DNA of 64,000 nt from Struthio camelus (lineage: Eukaryota; Chordata; Aves; Struthioniformes; Struthionidae), in assembly GCF_040807025.1 (NCBI RefSeq), contig NC_090968.1, positions 7,305,906 through 7,369,905 on the forward strand. Reading direction: 5' to 3'. The translations under genes and the position numbers were made by a program. The notes beneath the pieces were generated by a model that worked only from the letters and a program-made list of their open reading frames with translations, ran no database searches and was not told the DNA's origin. Below are positions 11,413-22,760 of the stretch, in pieces; position 1 is the first letter of the stretch, and every line of letters starts with the position of its first letter.

Positions 11413-14400
11413 ATGCCCGCGCTGAAGACCCTGCTGGCCCTGGCCGTCGTCACGTCCCTGGCCGGAGACAGTAAGTGTCCTGCAGCCGGCGGCAGCGCAG
11501 GACGGGCCGCGGCTGCCGCGGGAGCTGCTGCTCGGCCGCCGCCTTCGCTGTGGGCGCCCGGTGGCTCGCGCGCCCCGTTGCAGCCCGGCGCGGCCCGGGC
11601 TGGCGGCGCTGCTCCCCGGGGCGGCTGGCGCTCGCTCCCCCCGGAGCGCGCACGTCCCCCTGCGCTTCCCTCCGCGGCTGGCACGATGTGCAGGCGCCCG
11701 CTGGCCGCGCCGCGCCGCCGCGGACTGCCCTGGCGCGAGCCAAGGTGGCAGCGAGGCCAGGGAAGAGCAGATTGCCGTTGCCGGCGCTGCCTTCGAGCTA
11801 AAGCTTGGTTCTTCACAGGCAGAATCGCAAAAAGGTTTCTTAGCCGGCCGGCCGGTGGTGCGGCTGCTCGGTGCCGTGGCGGGGAGTGGATTCGGGCTGC
11901 GATGAGTTCAGGCTCTCTGCACCAAGGGGGATACAAACCGTGACTTTGCTTTTAGCTAAGGGTAAAATCAGAGCTTGCACCGTGCTGCAATGAGCCGCAG
12001 AGGAGAACCGCAAAGGGCGAGTGATCGCCTTATAGACGTCGCTGTTCGCTCTGGATTAATAGCAGGCGCTCGCTGGCGTTGGGCTGTATAAATCTCAGTT
12101 TGGCCTGAGACATCGAGTTCCTCCTTTTCCTTGCGCTGAGTGCAGGCGCTCGTACCGCCCTGCAGGCCCGAGCGCGCTGCCCACGTAGCCGGGAACCGCT
12201 TGCCACGAGAGGGCTCTGCTCAGCCGGGAAAGCAAATACAAGTTTTACTCCCACGTGAAGTGGCAATTTACCCATCATGTGCTCTTCATAATTTCCTGGT
12301 TCAGGCTGAAGCAGGATCTTCTTCTTCTTCTTCTTCTTCTTTTTTTTTTTTTTTTGAGACGCTGTGTCTGTAGGTATTTCAAATACTGCTGTTATTTAAA
12401 GTCTATTTCTGTCACAAAATGATGACAACACTTTTACATTTGCTCAGCTGGTTCCCAAACTGCGCTGGGCCCTCTGGCAATTGTGCATTTTCCTCTGCGA
12501 AAGGGTCAAACCCTCTGCAAAAGGGTCTTATGTCTATTATCAGCTCTGACGCATACAGCGCCCGCAGGGGCCAGGAGCAGGTTATTATCTTGCATCCCTC
12601 CGGCCACCTGTGGGAGCCAGCTGGAAGATGAGGCTTTTGCTCCCCAACATTGCACCCGCCCTCATCCCCAGCACAGCGCCTGGGGGTGCCGCTTCGGTGC
12701 AAAGTGTTGCACGGGGGGAAGCCACATTAGTTCAGAATCACACAAATGCATGAAACCTGCTTCCACAGCCCAGTCGAAACCTCCCTCCTCCCCACCCCCA
12801 AATAATTATTCAGCAAAATGAAATTCTGCAGAGAAAGTCAAAGATCTATTTTTTTCTATTTTTTTTTTAATATTGTTTCTACCTATTTTTAACCTAAGGG
12901 AAATAACGGGAATCTCAGTTTCAGGAAGCTTTTGCAGAACCAGGACTCAGAAGACACAGCATGCACGCTTCAGCTTTCATCATTTTGAGTCATACTTGGA
13001 ACAGTTTTGCGTGCCTTTGTGCACCGGAGAGACCATGGAGGCCCGATCCCGAAGCCTGCTAATTGCCTCGGCCTTGCAGACGCCTGGCCCTGCTCTTCGG
13101 CTGCAAGCTGCCGACCGCCGCTAACCCTTTCCGCAGCGAGGAAGCGGTGCTGACGGGTGGGGGGGTCCCGAGCCCATCATTGCACACTCTGGCTCCCTGC
13201 CCGTGCGCTGGCAGTCACTAGCCTTGGGCTGCTGCTTCGGCGCCTCGCCAAGCCCAAAGAGCTCTCGGTGGGCTCGAGGACCACACGCCACCGCCGCGCT
13301 CACGCCTCCTCCGCCCTGTCTTCGTGCAGGTAAAGCGCTGAGATGCCACAAATGTGTTGCCTCCAACGAGAACGACTGCAACAAGCAAGGTTCCCACAGC
13401 TGCCCCCAGTACGCGGACGCCTGCTCCACCATCACTGCACCCAGTAAGTCCCCGCCGGGCTGGCGAAGCCATCGCCACTAGCGTCCCTCGCCAGCCTGGC
13501 CCGGAGCCGCGGGAGGGCTGCAGCCGGGGAGCTCTCCTGTGCTGGACCGCTGCACACGCGCTACCTGCTGCTGAGACGCATTGCCGGCTGCAAACTGAGG
13601 ACAAAAGGCAGCTTTGCAGGGAGCCTGCAAAAGGGGAAGTGACAGCGTCACTGAGGAAAGGCAGAGCGTCCCGGGGCCCGCGGGAATGTGCTAGCCCCCA
13701 GCACGGCACTGGAGGGCGGTGGGCGGCGCGGGACCGAGGGCCTGGGAAGGGAGCCAGGGGTTGGCCGCGGCGGAGAGGGCATCGCTCCTGCCCTGGAGCA
13801 TCAGCATCCTGTGTGCAGGCGGGAGGAGCTGGGGAGGCAGCCAGGGCTTGGTCTCAAACAGCCATTTAACCTCAAAGTGGCCGCAGGAGAGAAGCGGTGC
13901 TTCCCCAGGGGACTCAGGGCAGATGTTTGCTGCTGCTGGAGCAGGCGGTGGGGGGTACGGAGGGGCTCATGGCAGGGCTCCTTGCTGGGGGCTCCTCCAG
14001 CTTGGTAGAGCAAGTAGCAAAGCCTCCACGGCCCTTCGGTGCAGACCATGGCAGGGAAGGAGTACGGCCGGGCCGAGGGCTAGAGAAAGAGCCTCCTGCA
14101 CCTCTGCGCCTGCCTCTGCAAGGACCAGCCTTTGCTGGGGCAGGAGACCTGGAGCAAAGCCCCCAGGGCGTAACGCGTGCAAAGCATGGCTCTGCTTACC
14201 CGGGCCAGAGCCTCACTGGGGGCTCTCGCCCCCAGCCCAGCCCTCAGATAGGGCACATGGATTAGGCAGACTGTTGGTCCCCATTTAACGATGCATTTAA
14301 CTGAGCACCCTGGAGTAGTAGCTCCAGCAGCTAATTGCCCTCCCATTTACTGGGCTGGCAGTAAAAGACCAATGCCGCCTGACGTGCCTGCTAGGGGATC

Positions 14401-16007
14401 GCTTTTCTCAGGCCCAGCAGTGAGGCAGCAGTGCCAGCTCCATGGGAGGGCAAGCTGGATGCTGCAGGCTGGGTCCCACTGTGGAGTGGATGCAGCAGGC
14501 TGGGTCCCATCGTGGGCTGGATGCTGCAGGCTGGGTCCCATTGCAGGCTGGATGCCACAGGATGGGTCCCATCGCGGGCTGGATGCCGCAGGCTGGGTCC
14601 CATCACGGGCTGGATGCCGCAGGCTGGGTCCCATCGCGGGCTGGATGCCGCAGGCTGGGTTCCATCGCAGGCTCAGCCACGGTCTGCTGTCACCCTGCTG
14701 CAGCTCTGTTTCCCATCAGCGCACCAGATAAAGGCTTGCTGACGGGTGCTGAACTGCAGCTTTGGGAGCTACGAGGGAGTCCTTAGAGAGGGGTATAGTG
14801 AGAGCTGCAGGCAGGCCCAGAAGTAAATGAGATAAAGTCCCAGCGCTCCAGCTCAGCCTCGGGAGGATTCCTGCCCTGCGATTAGACAGCCCAAGCAGGG
14901 AGCTTGGATGCACGCTGGCTTGTGCAGAAACGTGTGTGATTTCATCAGCCCCCCGCTCTTTCAGAGTCAGCGGTGTGAAAGCAGCCCGAAAGCCGTGGGA
15001 GTGTCTGTAGGACACCTGAGGACAGCCAAGGGACATGGCCTCTCCTCCACGGAGAGGTTTCCTGTGCTGGAGCTTGGCCGTGCACACAGCTGACTGTGTT
15101 CCACTGGGCTTCATTATTATTTGGATCACAGGCCCCCCCCCCCAGGGTTCTGCATGTCAGGCATTTTTATAACTTATTCCAGGCAGAAAATGGCTGCTTT
15201 TGACCTGACTGGCTGATAGAAAGCAGTGGAAACAAAAACCAGCAAAGAAACAAAGTCAAGCCAGATTCCAAGATGTTTTGCTTTTTGTGCACTGGGATTT
15301 TTCCCACCTGTTTTTTTTCCAAGTTTTTGGTCTTCAGAGACAGGCTTTCAGTCTGAGATAAATTACAACATTTTTCTGGCATAAGGAAAGTCCTTCTTTG
15401 TGACATGCTGTTCTGATCCTCCAGAAATGCATTAACTCCCTCAGAGCCACCTTGCAGTTGCAGGACGGCAGCGCAGCCTGCGAGACCGAGCACAGATGGG
15501 GCCTGAAATCCAGCCCTCGCTCTGCCTCGGATGCGCTCTGTGTGCGGGTTTTTTGGCCCGGCTATCGGTATTTGCTCATTTCTTTCGCGGGGGGTTGCGC
15601 GATGTGCTCTGGGGCGGTGTGGAGCAATGCTGCTGCATGGACACCCTTCGGCCATCCGACCCGGGAGACCTTTTTCTTCCAGATCTGCAGCGTAACTGGG
15701 GCGCGAAGCTGCGGGTGCTCGCACGAAGCTCAAACGGAGACCCCAGCGCCGAGTCCCGCTGCCGAGGCCGTGCCTAACCACCCATGTGCATGTGCGTTTC
15801 CTTCCAGATAGCATCATCAAGTCCTGCTCCTACAAATCCTTCTGCGACCAGGCGCGGCGCGGCGGCTCTGGAGGGGCCACCCTGCAATGCTGCTTCAGCG
15901 ACGACTGCAACGGGCCGCAGCGGGGCCCGCGGAGCACTGGCGGCCACACGCTGCTGCCCCTGCCCGGCCTCCTCGCCCTGGCGCTGGCTGGCAACCTGCT
16001 GCTGTGA
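11413..16007 (+). CDS. Ly6/uPAR-domain GPI-anchored surface protein (three exons)
   Basis: Coding exons are 11413-11470, 13330-13443 and 15808-16007 (TGA), with GT-AG borders and matching phases, giving 123 residues. Exon 1 gives a signal peptide (MPALKTLLALAVVTSLAG). Exons 2-3 give a three-finger domain with ten cysteines, starting LRCHKC and ending LQCCFSDDCN, the CCxxDxCN signature of the family. The C-terminus after the domain is a short hydrophilic spacer (GPQRGPRSTGG) followed by a hydrophobic tail without a basic end, as expected for a GPI signal. One-domain, three-exon structure is typical of the LY6 family. I cannot assign an orthologue: LYPD2, LY6D and PSCA are all comparable in design. 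Partner and function are unknown. The gene lies between TACC1 and PLEKHA2, which are neighbours without a Ly6 gene in human. Confidence 0.87.
12318..12355. repeat. (CTT)n microsatellite followed by a poly-T run
   Basis: About eight CTT triplets pass into about 16 T residues in intron 1 of the Ly6-type gene. The rest of that intron (11471-13329) has a CpG-rich first 350 bases and otherwise nothing I recognise. Confidence 0.8.
14453..14672. repeat. 31-bp minisatellite, seven copies
   Basis: The GGATG of successive units places ATG at 14459, 14490, 14521, 14552, 14583, 14614 and 14645, an exact 31-bp spacing. Each unit carries GCAGGCTGGGTCCCAT with a few substitutions between copies. It lies in intron 2 of the Ly6-type gene and produces repeated tryptophan/glycine-rich reading frames on the plus strand that are not coding. 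Confidence 0.92.
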
Positions 16008-16224
16008 TGGGCGGCCGGCCAGCCGGCTGCGGCCCGCACAGTGCACGGGGGTCCCGGGGGCCCTGGCGCCGGCCCAGGTAGCTGCTAGCTGCAATAGCGT
16101 AGGGATAAGCGTGGTGAAAACCTGCTGCAGACAGCAGCCCGCTGGCTTGCCCGCGAGCTTGGTGCGCTGGAGTCGGAGTCCCGCTCTGCTAAAGCTCGGG
16201 AGAGGCCAAGCCACCCGCGAGTCA

Positions 16225-16230
16225 AATAAA
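16225..16230 (+). terminator. Polyadenylation signal AATAAA of the Ly6-type gene
   Basis: A canonical AATAAA lies 218 bases after the stop codon and is followed by a GT-rich stretch. This gives a compact 3' UTR of about 240 bases. Confidence 0.75.
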
Positions 16231-17879
16231 TGCTGCAGTTGAAAATCATGTTCGCAGCTACTGCTTTTCATTTGCAGGAAAACCATAGCCTGGCGAGATC
16301 ATAGGCCCTGGCGGAGCTGATGTGGCTTCCCCGTGCACCCTATTTGCAGGCGCGCTCACTTGGGCCACATCTGCCACGGGCAGCTCAGCAGCTTTGCCAG
16401 CTGCACTGAGCAGCCCCGAGCAGCAAGGGCCCGGGCACGGCTGGGGGCGGTGGGACCATCGCCCCTTCGCTGGTTCACTGCCATGCTACCTCGACAAATG
16501 TGCTTCCGGGCTGATTTATGCCAACTTGAGGTTCGTGTGTCAGCTGCGGGGAGTGGTTTCTTTCTTCCTGTGGCTGCGAAGATATGGGGCCTGGATAGAC
16601 TATAAATATATTTGGTGTGAAATATTGGCTGGGTCTGTGCTGTGCATTTCTTTGCCTTTTTTGACCAGAGGTCTTGTCCACCTGCCCCCCCGCCTGCAGC
16701 AGGAGCCGTCCCGAGCCCGGCAGCGCCGGCGAGCTGCGCGCCCCGGCGAGCAGGAGCAGCGCTGCCGGTGTCTGCAGTCGCTAGAGAGATTACAGTTTCT
16801 GGTGACTAATTCCTCCCCTGGCTATTAGAGCCATCGCTGGGCGATCTTGCTTTTCCTCTTTCCAGCGCGCTTTCCCTTTGAACCCCTAACGAAGGGGCGT
16901 GTCCTGCAGGTGGCTATTGTTATGAGCTGCTCTATTGTGATTATATGTAGAAGTCCTCCGGCAGCCTGCAGCCCCCTTGGGGCAGGTCTAACCTGGGTGC
17001 AGAGCCTGGCCTGCAGGACTTTGCAGTCCGCAGGGAAGAGCAGCGCCAGGCGCAGGTAAGGCAGAGGTGGGCCGTGCGGGGAGCAGGGCACGGTGCCGGC
17101 CGGGGAGCTTGACTACGTGCAAAGGGCAAAGCTCCTGGGCGCAGCTGAGTGCAGAAGGCACCTGTTGAGCACTGCAGGATCCTGTGCCAGGCAGCAACCA
17201 GGCCACCTTCCCAGCTATATTCAATATATGATGTTAATGAACATGAAAGCATCTTCACTGAGGCAGGCAAATGCCAGTGCTGTTTGCAGCAGTGGCAGAT
17301 CCAGTGTGGGGCAAGGTCCAAGGAATGATCAGTAGGACATGGAGAGGGTCCTCTCCTCCTGCACTCCTCAGCCCTGGCCAGCCAGCAGCAGTTTTGGGCT
17401 GCCCTGTGCATGAGGGCTCCTTGGGGTAGCAAGTCCCTGGGGTAACTGAGCACTGGGTGGGTCCTGCCAGCCCCGTGGTGTGCAGAGGGCAGGACTGGGA
17501 GGGGAGCACTGATGTGGGGCTTGTTTGATGGTCTGAGGCTGCTGGTATTCAAGTGAGCTCTGGTGGAGCTAAAGACACTTCAAGAGTACTTGATGCTGTT
17601 TTGTTTTGCAATGGAGCATGGTGGGAGTGTGTGAACAAGAACAAGGAGGAAAGAAAAGGGAAGGGTAAGGAAGGGGGTGGCTGGGAGCATGGAGAGGAGA
17701 GCAGGGATTGGACTGCAAGAAATGTAGTTCAGGGCAAGATAGCAAACTAACTGAGAGCCCTGCCACTGTTCCACTAGCAAAGCAATCTGCTAGGAGTTTC
17801 CCTTAGTCATAACACAAGAAAAAAGGGAACAGGTACTGAAACCAAAAAGGGCAAGTTCAAATAGAGAAAACAAATAATT

Positions 17880-18190
17880 CGGTGTACTTTGATCCAGCTA
17901 TGGAACTCACTGCTGCAGGATGCTACCGAAACAAATAACTTAGTGGGTTTTGAAGAAGGAGGGTCAAAAAGTCCTGGAGAATGTGGATATCCAGTCTCGT
18001 GAGAGTTAACACTAACAGAAATGTTGAAGAGGGACGCTCTTCTGCTCCAGAGTTTTGGACAGACTACTGCCTCTAGAGGTAAGGCACCCTTAAAAGCAGA
18101 TTATTCTATATCTCTTGTGGGGCCCATGCTCTTTCTCATGAGGCACAGAAAGGACATCTTCCCGAGATGGACTTGGGATGCTATAGGACC
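17880..18190 (+). mobile_element. Ancient CR1-type LINE 3'-end relic (tentative)
   Basis: The phrases TGGAACTCACTGCTGCAGGATG, then GGGTTTTGAAGAAGGA, then a later GAGATGGACTTGGGATGCTATAGGACC follow the order of phrases in the 3' end of old sauropsid CR1 elements. Similarity is by eye and strongly eroded. A repeat-library comparison would be needed to name a subfamily. Confidence 0.4.
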
Positions 18191-18984
18191 TCCGTACGCC
18201 CTGCAGACATAGATGTGCCCTGCTGATTCCCCCTGCCTAAAGTCTAGCACCCCCTCACAGCCTATTTGCTGCTAATTCAGGGGCTGTTCACACCCCCAGG
18301 CAGGCTACAGCAGCAAAATGTACTGGAAAAATATAGGAAGAGAACTAAAAGGCTTCCAAATAAAAATTAAGGAAGAGCTCCAGTGTGACTAGTTGCCATG
18401 TGACTGTGCCCGTAGAAAACAAAGCTGCCTCAGATCCAGGCTCTGGTGCAAGTCACAAGGTCTGCAGAAGATGCCCCAGTACAAAAATACTCTATGGAAC
18501 AGTTTAGTCCTTGCAAAAATAGGCAAGGAAGGAAAAAAAAGATAGCGCAGTTGGCAGGGGAAGTCTTGAGAGAGCTCCAGTGAGAAATGCCATTTCCGTC
18601 CTGCATGTAGAAATACCAGAAAGAGAAATCCATCTGAAAGTGCCAGCTGCTGAGAAGATGATGGTGTGAGCCTGCTCAGCAAAAGCACTGCATGTGCCCG
18701 CTCAGAGAGCGTCCCACTGCGCAGAGCCGGCAGGCAGGGAGCAGGTCTCTGCAGAGGCAGCGAGCACCGCAAGCAGCGGGGGGACACGCATGGCGCTGGT
18801 CGGGGGGCTACGGGTGGGCAACGGTAAGGCTGTGCTGAAACCTCCACATTGAAGCTCTGCATCTTACCTCTACTGCATTACACATGCATCTCAAAGCATG
18901 CATGTGCTTCTCTGTACTTACTGTAACACTGAGCGTATTTAGCATAGGAGTAAATATGGTTTTAAGTGGGTAAGTGCTAGAACA

Positions 18985-19105
18985 AGCTGATGGACTATCC
19001 ATCTTTGGAGACTTTTTCAAAGCTTTCCTGGACAAGACCCTGAACCTCGTCTAATGTAGAGGTCAGCCCTGCTTTGAGGCAGGAAGGTTGCCCTTCAAAC
19101 TTTTC
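18985..19105 (+). mobile_element. CR1 LINE 3'-end fragment
   Basis: The segment reads CATCTTTGGAGACTTTTTCAA, then TCCTGGACAAGACCCTGAAC, then CCTGCTTTGAGGCAGGAAGGTTG. These match in order the familiar 3' UTR of avian CR1 elements (CATCCTTGGAGATATTCAAA, then TGGACAAGGTCCTG, then CCCTGCTTGAGCAGGGGGGTTGGA). The terminal 8-bp CR1 repeats are not seen, so the end is lost or eroded. Confidence 0.6.
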
Positions 19106-22099
19106 TTATTATTCTAAGTATAACTCAGTACTGTGGCCTTCATTTCCATAACTGGTGGTTTTTCATGCTTCAGGTTTTGGTTCCCATCTTATAATACCTT
19201 CTAAAGCTAAAGCTCTAATTTCCCGACAGTGAGGGCTTGGCAGTTTTAAACTCTGCCCCTTCAGTATCCCCAGCTGGGCAAGGATGGGATCCATCTGTGT
19301 GTGGAGCATGGGCATTACAAGGGGTAAAGCACCAGCAGCCTTTAGGGATGTCTTCCTCATAAAGGGTACATGAGGAGCAATGCCAAAGTCCTGCTCTTAG
19401 TTGCAGACAGCCAAATGGGCTCCTGGGGTAGAGTCATCTTGGCTGTATCAGCTCACAATTGCACATGGCCCCGTCAGCAGCTCTCCGGGAGTGCTGGCAG
19501 CAGCAGCAGATGTGGAGGGAGGTCACCAGTTCTTCTCTCCTGATGTAATAAATGATGTGTTTTGGGCTGCAGTTTCTAGTAGGGTGTGTGGCTGGGCTAT
19601 TCCCCAGTGGGGAAACACAGGCAAGGCTGAAACCAAGAAGGGGACAGATGGGAGCAGGGAGGGAAGCCTGCTCCCCTGACATGTGGCCGTGGCCCACTGG
19701 CAGCAGTGAAGGGCCACAGCTGAGACTGCACAACTCCATGTTGCAGTGAATCGCACCAGAGATGTGCTTTGAATGAAGATAGATGGGGAAAACACCCCTG
19801 GGCAAGTCCAGTATGAACCCTCTGGATGAAATAGCCCCTTGTGCAAAATAGTGGGAAAATGCCACTTGCATGGTATCTGTGAATGGGATGCCCCAGGCTG
19901 TGCTGCCTCGACAGTGACACCCAGCACCCAGGATCGGTTTCGCCTGTGCTGGGAGAAAGTGTTTCAGGGCCAGATGCAGCTACAACATGGGCAGGAGAGA
20001 AAACAGGGACTTTCCAAGGGCGCAGCTTGCCTGTCACACCAGGGAGCCCACGCTGCCCTGAGCAGTGCTGACGAGAGACCCAGCGTTTCCTGCTCCCCAA
20101 ACCCACCCTGCATTTCTGCAGCAGCTTCCCTGAGCGGCACTTTTGCAGGATCTGTGGCCCAGGCTGGGCTGCTCATCTCCATTCAACAACACACTTGAGC
20201 ACATGCTTAACTGTGCACCTAAACCAGACCTTCCCTGCGTGCTTTATTATATTGCATTTGTGACGGGTTAGAGGCTGCTCTTTGCTGTGACAAACTGTGG
20301 TTTCATCTGCTCCTGCAGCGGTAACGTGGGCCCAAAACGCAGTCACACAGAAATGAGCACACGTGGTTTCACTAACAGCATTCGTGCAATCTTCTGTAAC
20401 ATGGAAGGGGAAAAAGCTTTGTTCTAAAAATGACCCAGGCCATAGGAAACGCTCAGGATTGAGGGAATGTGTTTATTTAACATTTCATACAACAAGCTCT
20501 GAACAGTATGCAATTGCTCTGGAAAAAAAAATCTTCAAATACATAGCACAGATTCTTCAAAACTAGAGTCTTCCCTTAAAATGAAAAAAAGGCAAGAAAA
20601 CCGCAGGCACGTCAGCAATAAGATGCACAGAGTTGGAGAAGGGGTTTATTATTTACATTGCCTAGGAACAGACAAAACTAATGACAATTTCTAGATGGGG
20701 GGGGGGGCCTCTGCAGAACTGATCCTCAAGTGGGTGACAGGAGTACCACCGAGTTTCTGTGGCCACTTCAGCCTGATAAGAGTAGTGAGATTTTACAGGG
20801 CCAGCCAAAGGACTAACTAGAGGCTAATTGGCACAACCGTGGGGCGTGCTGAGGGCACCAGGCAGGGCCTGCAAGCCATGTACAGGATCGGTTGCCTCCT
20901 GCCTTAAAATAAGGGGCAGCTCCCCTTTGGGCACAATGAGCAACGTCAACGGAAGCAGCGATGACCCTGATACCTTATCACAAAGGGCAACAGTGACTCA
21001 AACTACTTTCAATGGTCTGAAAACATCAAAACATCAATTATTCACCTCAAGCTTTCCTTTGCAACTTTCTTGCATGAGGAAGAACCACAGGTTTGTATTA
21101 GGAGTGGTGTTGAAGCACAGAAATCAATGTTTATGTGTTTCACTCCTCGCTCACCAGAGATGTGCCCTGGTGCAAGGGTGTCTGCAGCGTTTTTGGGGAC
21201 GCCACTCTGTTGTCTTGGGCACCCATCCTCTCATTCTCAACTACTATATTATAAAGCCGAGTTTGCTATTTTCAACTCAGAGACGTGCTGGGAGCTTGCT
21301 GAATCGCCCAAGTGCTTGTTCTTTCCCAGCAGAGTGCCACTATCAGTGCTTTGGTAGTTTTGATCTAAAAATCATCCTGTTCAATTTCTTTCTCTGCCTA
21401 CAGCTCAATTCCTGAAATTTGAAAGTCTGTCTGTGTGCACAAGCAGAAATTCAGCTGCATCTTCAGGCCAATGTGAAAACATGTAAGCACTCACAAACTT
21501 TCGTCTGGTGGAAAAAGCTCATGAGCATAGTTGGGCTGGCAGGATCTGGATCTAAGCTAGTAGGCAAAAATAGTGGTACTCGGTCTCAGTCGGATGTAGA
21601 TGCTAGGGAAGCTCAGGTTGTGATGCACGCTGCTTTTAAATCTGCTTTCTTCTATTTGCTTGTGATGTTTATGCTTTCGTTATGTGGCATAAGAAGCCCA
21701 TAAAAACTGGGGAAAGGTTTTATCAAGTAATAACGATGTCCCACAAGGTTTGGAAGCCCTGGGACTCGGAGTTTGTGTTAATTTGAGGCTAACTGAGCGC
21801 AGAACCACTGAAGCGTGCCTACCCTTAAAAACTTCTGCACGAGAATTAACGTGCTCCTTTGAGCATCTGACCTAGAAGCGCAGGCCCCGCTTGTCTCTCG
21901 CCCGAGGTGGGGCTCAGTCAGGGTCTCTGGTGTCAGGGCAGAGCGTTTCACGGGGCAGAAACGCAGCCCTTCGCTCCTGGGCCGTCCCAGCGGGCCGATG
22001 CTAGCGGGAAGGGGCGCTGGGAAGCCCTTTGCCGAAACTTCACGGTCAAAGAGCAAAAGCCGCCTGGAGAATGCCGGCTTCCTAAACGGCTTGGCATCG

Positions 22100-22760
22100 A
22101 TGTGGGTCGCTTTTGCCAGGAAAGGTCCGAGGCCGCGCTAGCAGCTCTGGCAGGCGCCTGCCGCGGCCAGGGCGCGGTGCTGGGGCCGGGCCCGCGCATC
22201 CCGCCGCAGGTGCGCGCCCGCCCGCCCTCGCATCCGGGGCCGGCTTTGCTAATGGGAGGCGTAATTAACCCGGAAAAAGGCGCCGGCGGAGGCAGGGCGC
22301 GGGCACACCCCCTGCGCCGCCCGGCCCTCCTGCGCGGCGCGGAGCGGAGCGGAGCCGCGCCGGCCGCCGCCCAGCCCGCTCCGCCGGCCGCGCGCGGGGG
22401 GCGCAGCCCAGGGACGCCGCGCGGTGAGTGGCCACGCGTGTCCGCGGCGCGGAGCCCGCGGGCGAGTGAGCGAGCGGCGCGGCCGGAGCCCGGGCTGCGC
22501 TCCGCGGCACCCCGGGGCTTTTCGCCGGGCCGGGCCCCTCCTTGCTGGGCTGGAAGGGCCGGGGGCGGGCGGGCAGCCGGCGACATCCCCCGGGGGCTCG
22601 GCCCTGGGAAGGAAAAGCCCTGGTGGGTTTGGTGCGCCGCTCCCGCGGTGGGGCAGAAACTCCTCTCGCAGCAGCTGGGAGCAGCGATGCCTCATCCGAC
22701 GGCGAGGGGCCTCCCGCCGTGCTGGGGTCTGCGGCGGTGCCTTGCGCTTCCGCACGGTAG
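22100..22760 (+). promoter_or_regulatory. PLEKHA2: CpG island with probable PLEKHA2 promoter and non-coding exon 1
   Basis: This is a dense CpG block with many GC boxes. A strong donor (GCG|GTGAGTG) closes a presumed non-coding first exon at 22423. The coding exon that starts at 27303 has an acceptor and only 23 bases before the ATG, so an upstream untranslated exon is required; this island is the best placed candidate on the same strand. The transcription start is not determined. Confidence 0.6.

Larger units (their letters stand above)
16231..22100. other. Intergenic region between the Ly6-type gene and PLEKHA2
   Basis: No exon with a recognisable product was found on either strand. The region holds CR1-like relics (17880-18190 and 18985-19105), a G-run at 20697-20707, and otherwise unremarkable sequence. 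One 195-codon open frame at 20828-21415 (+) resembles nothing I know. Confidence 0.5.
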
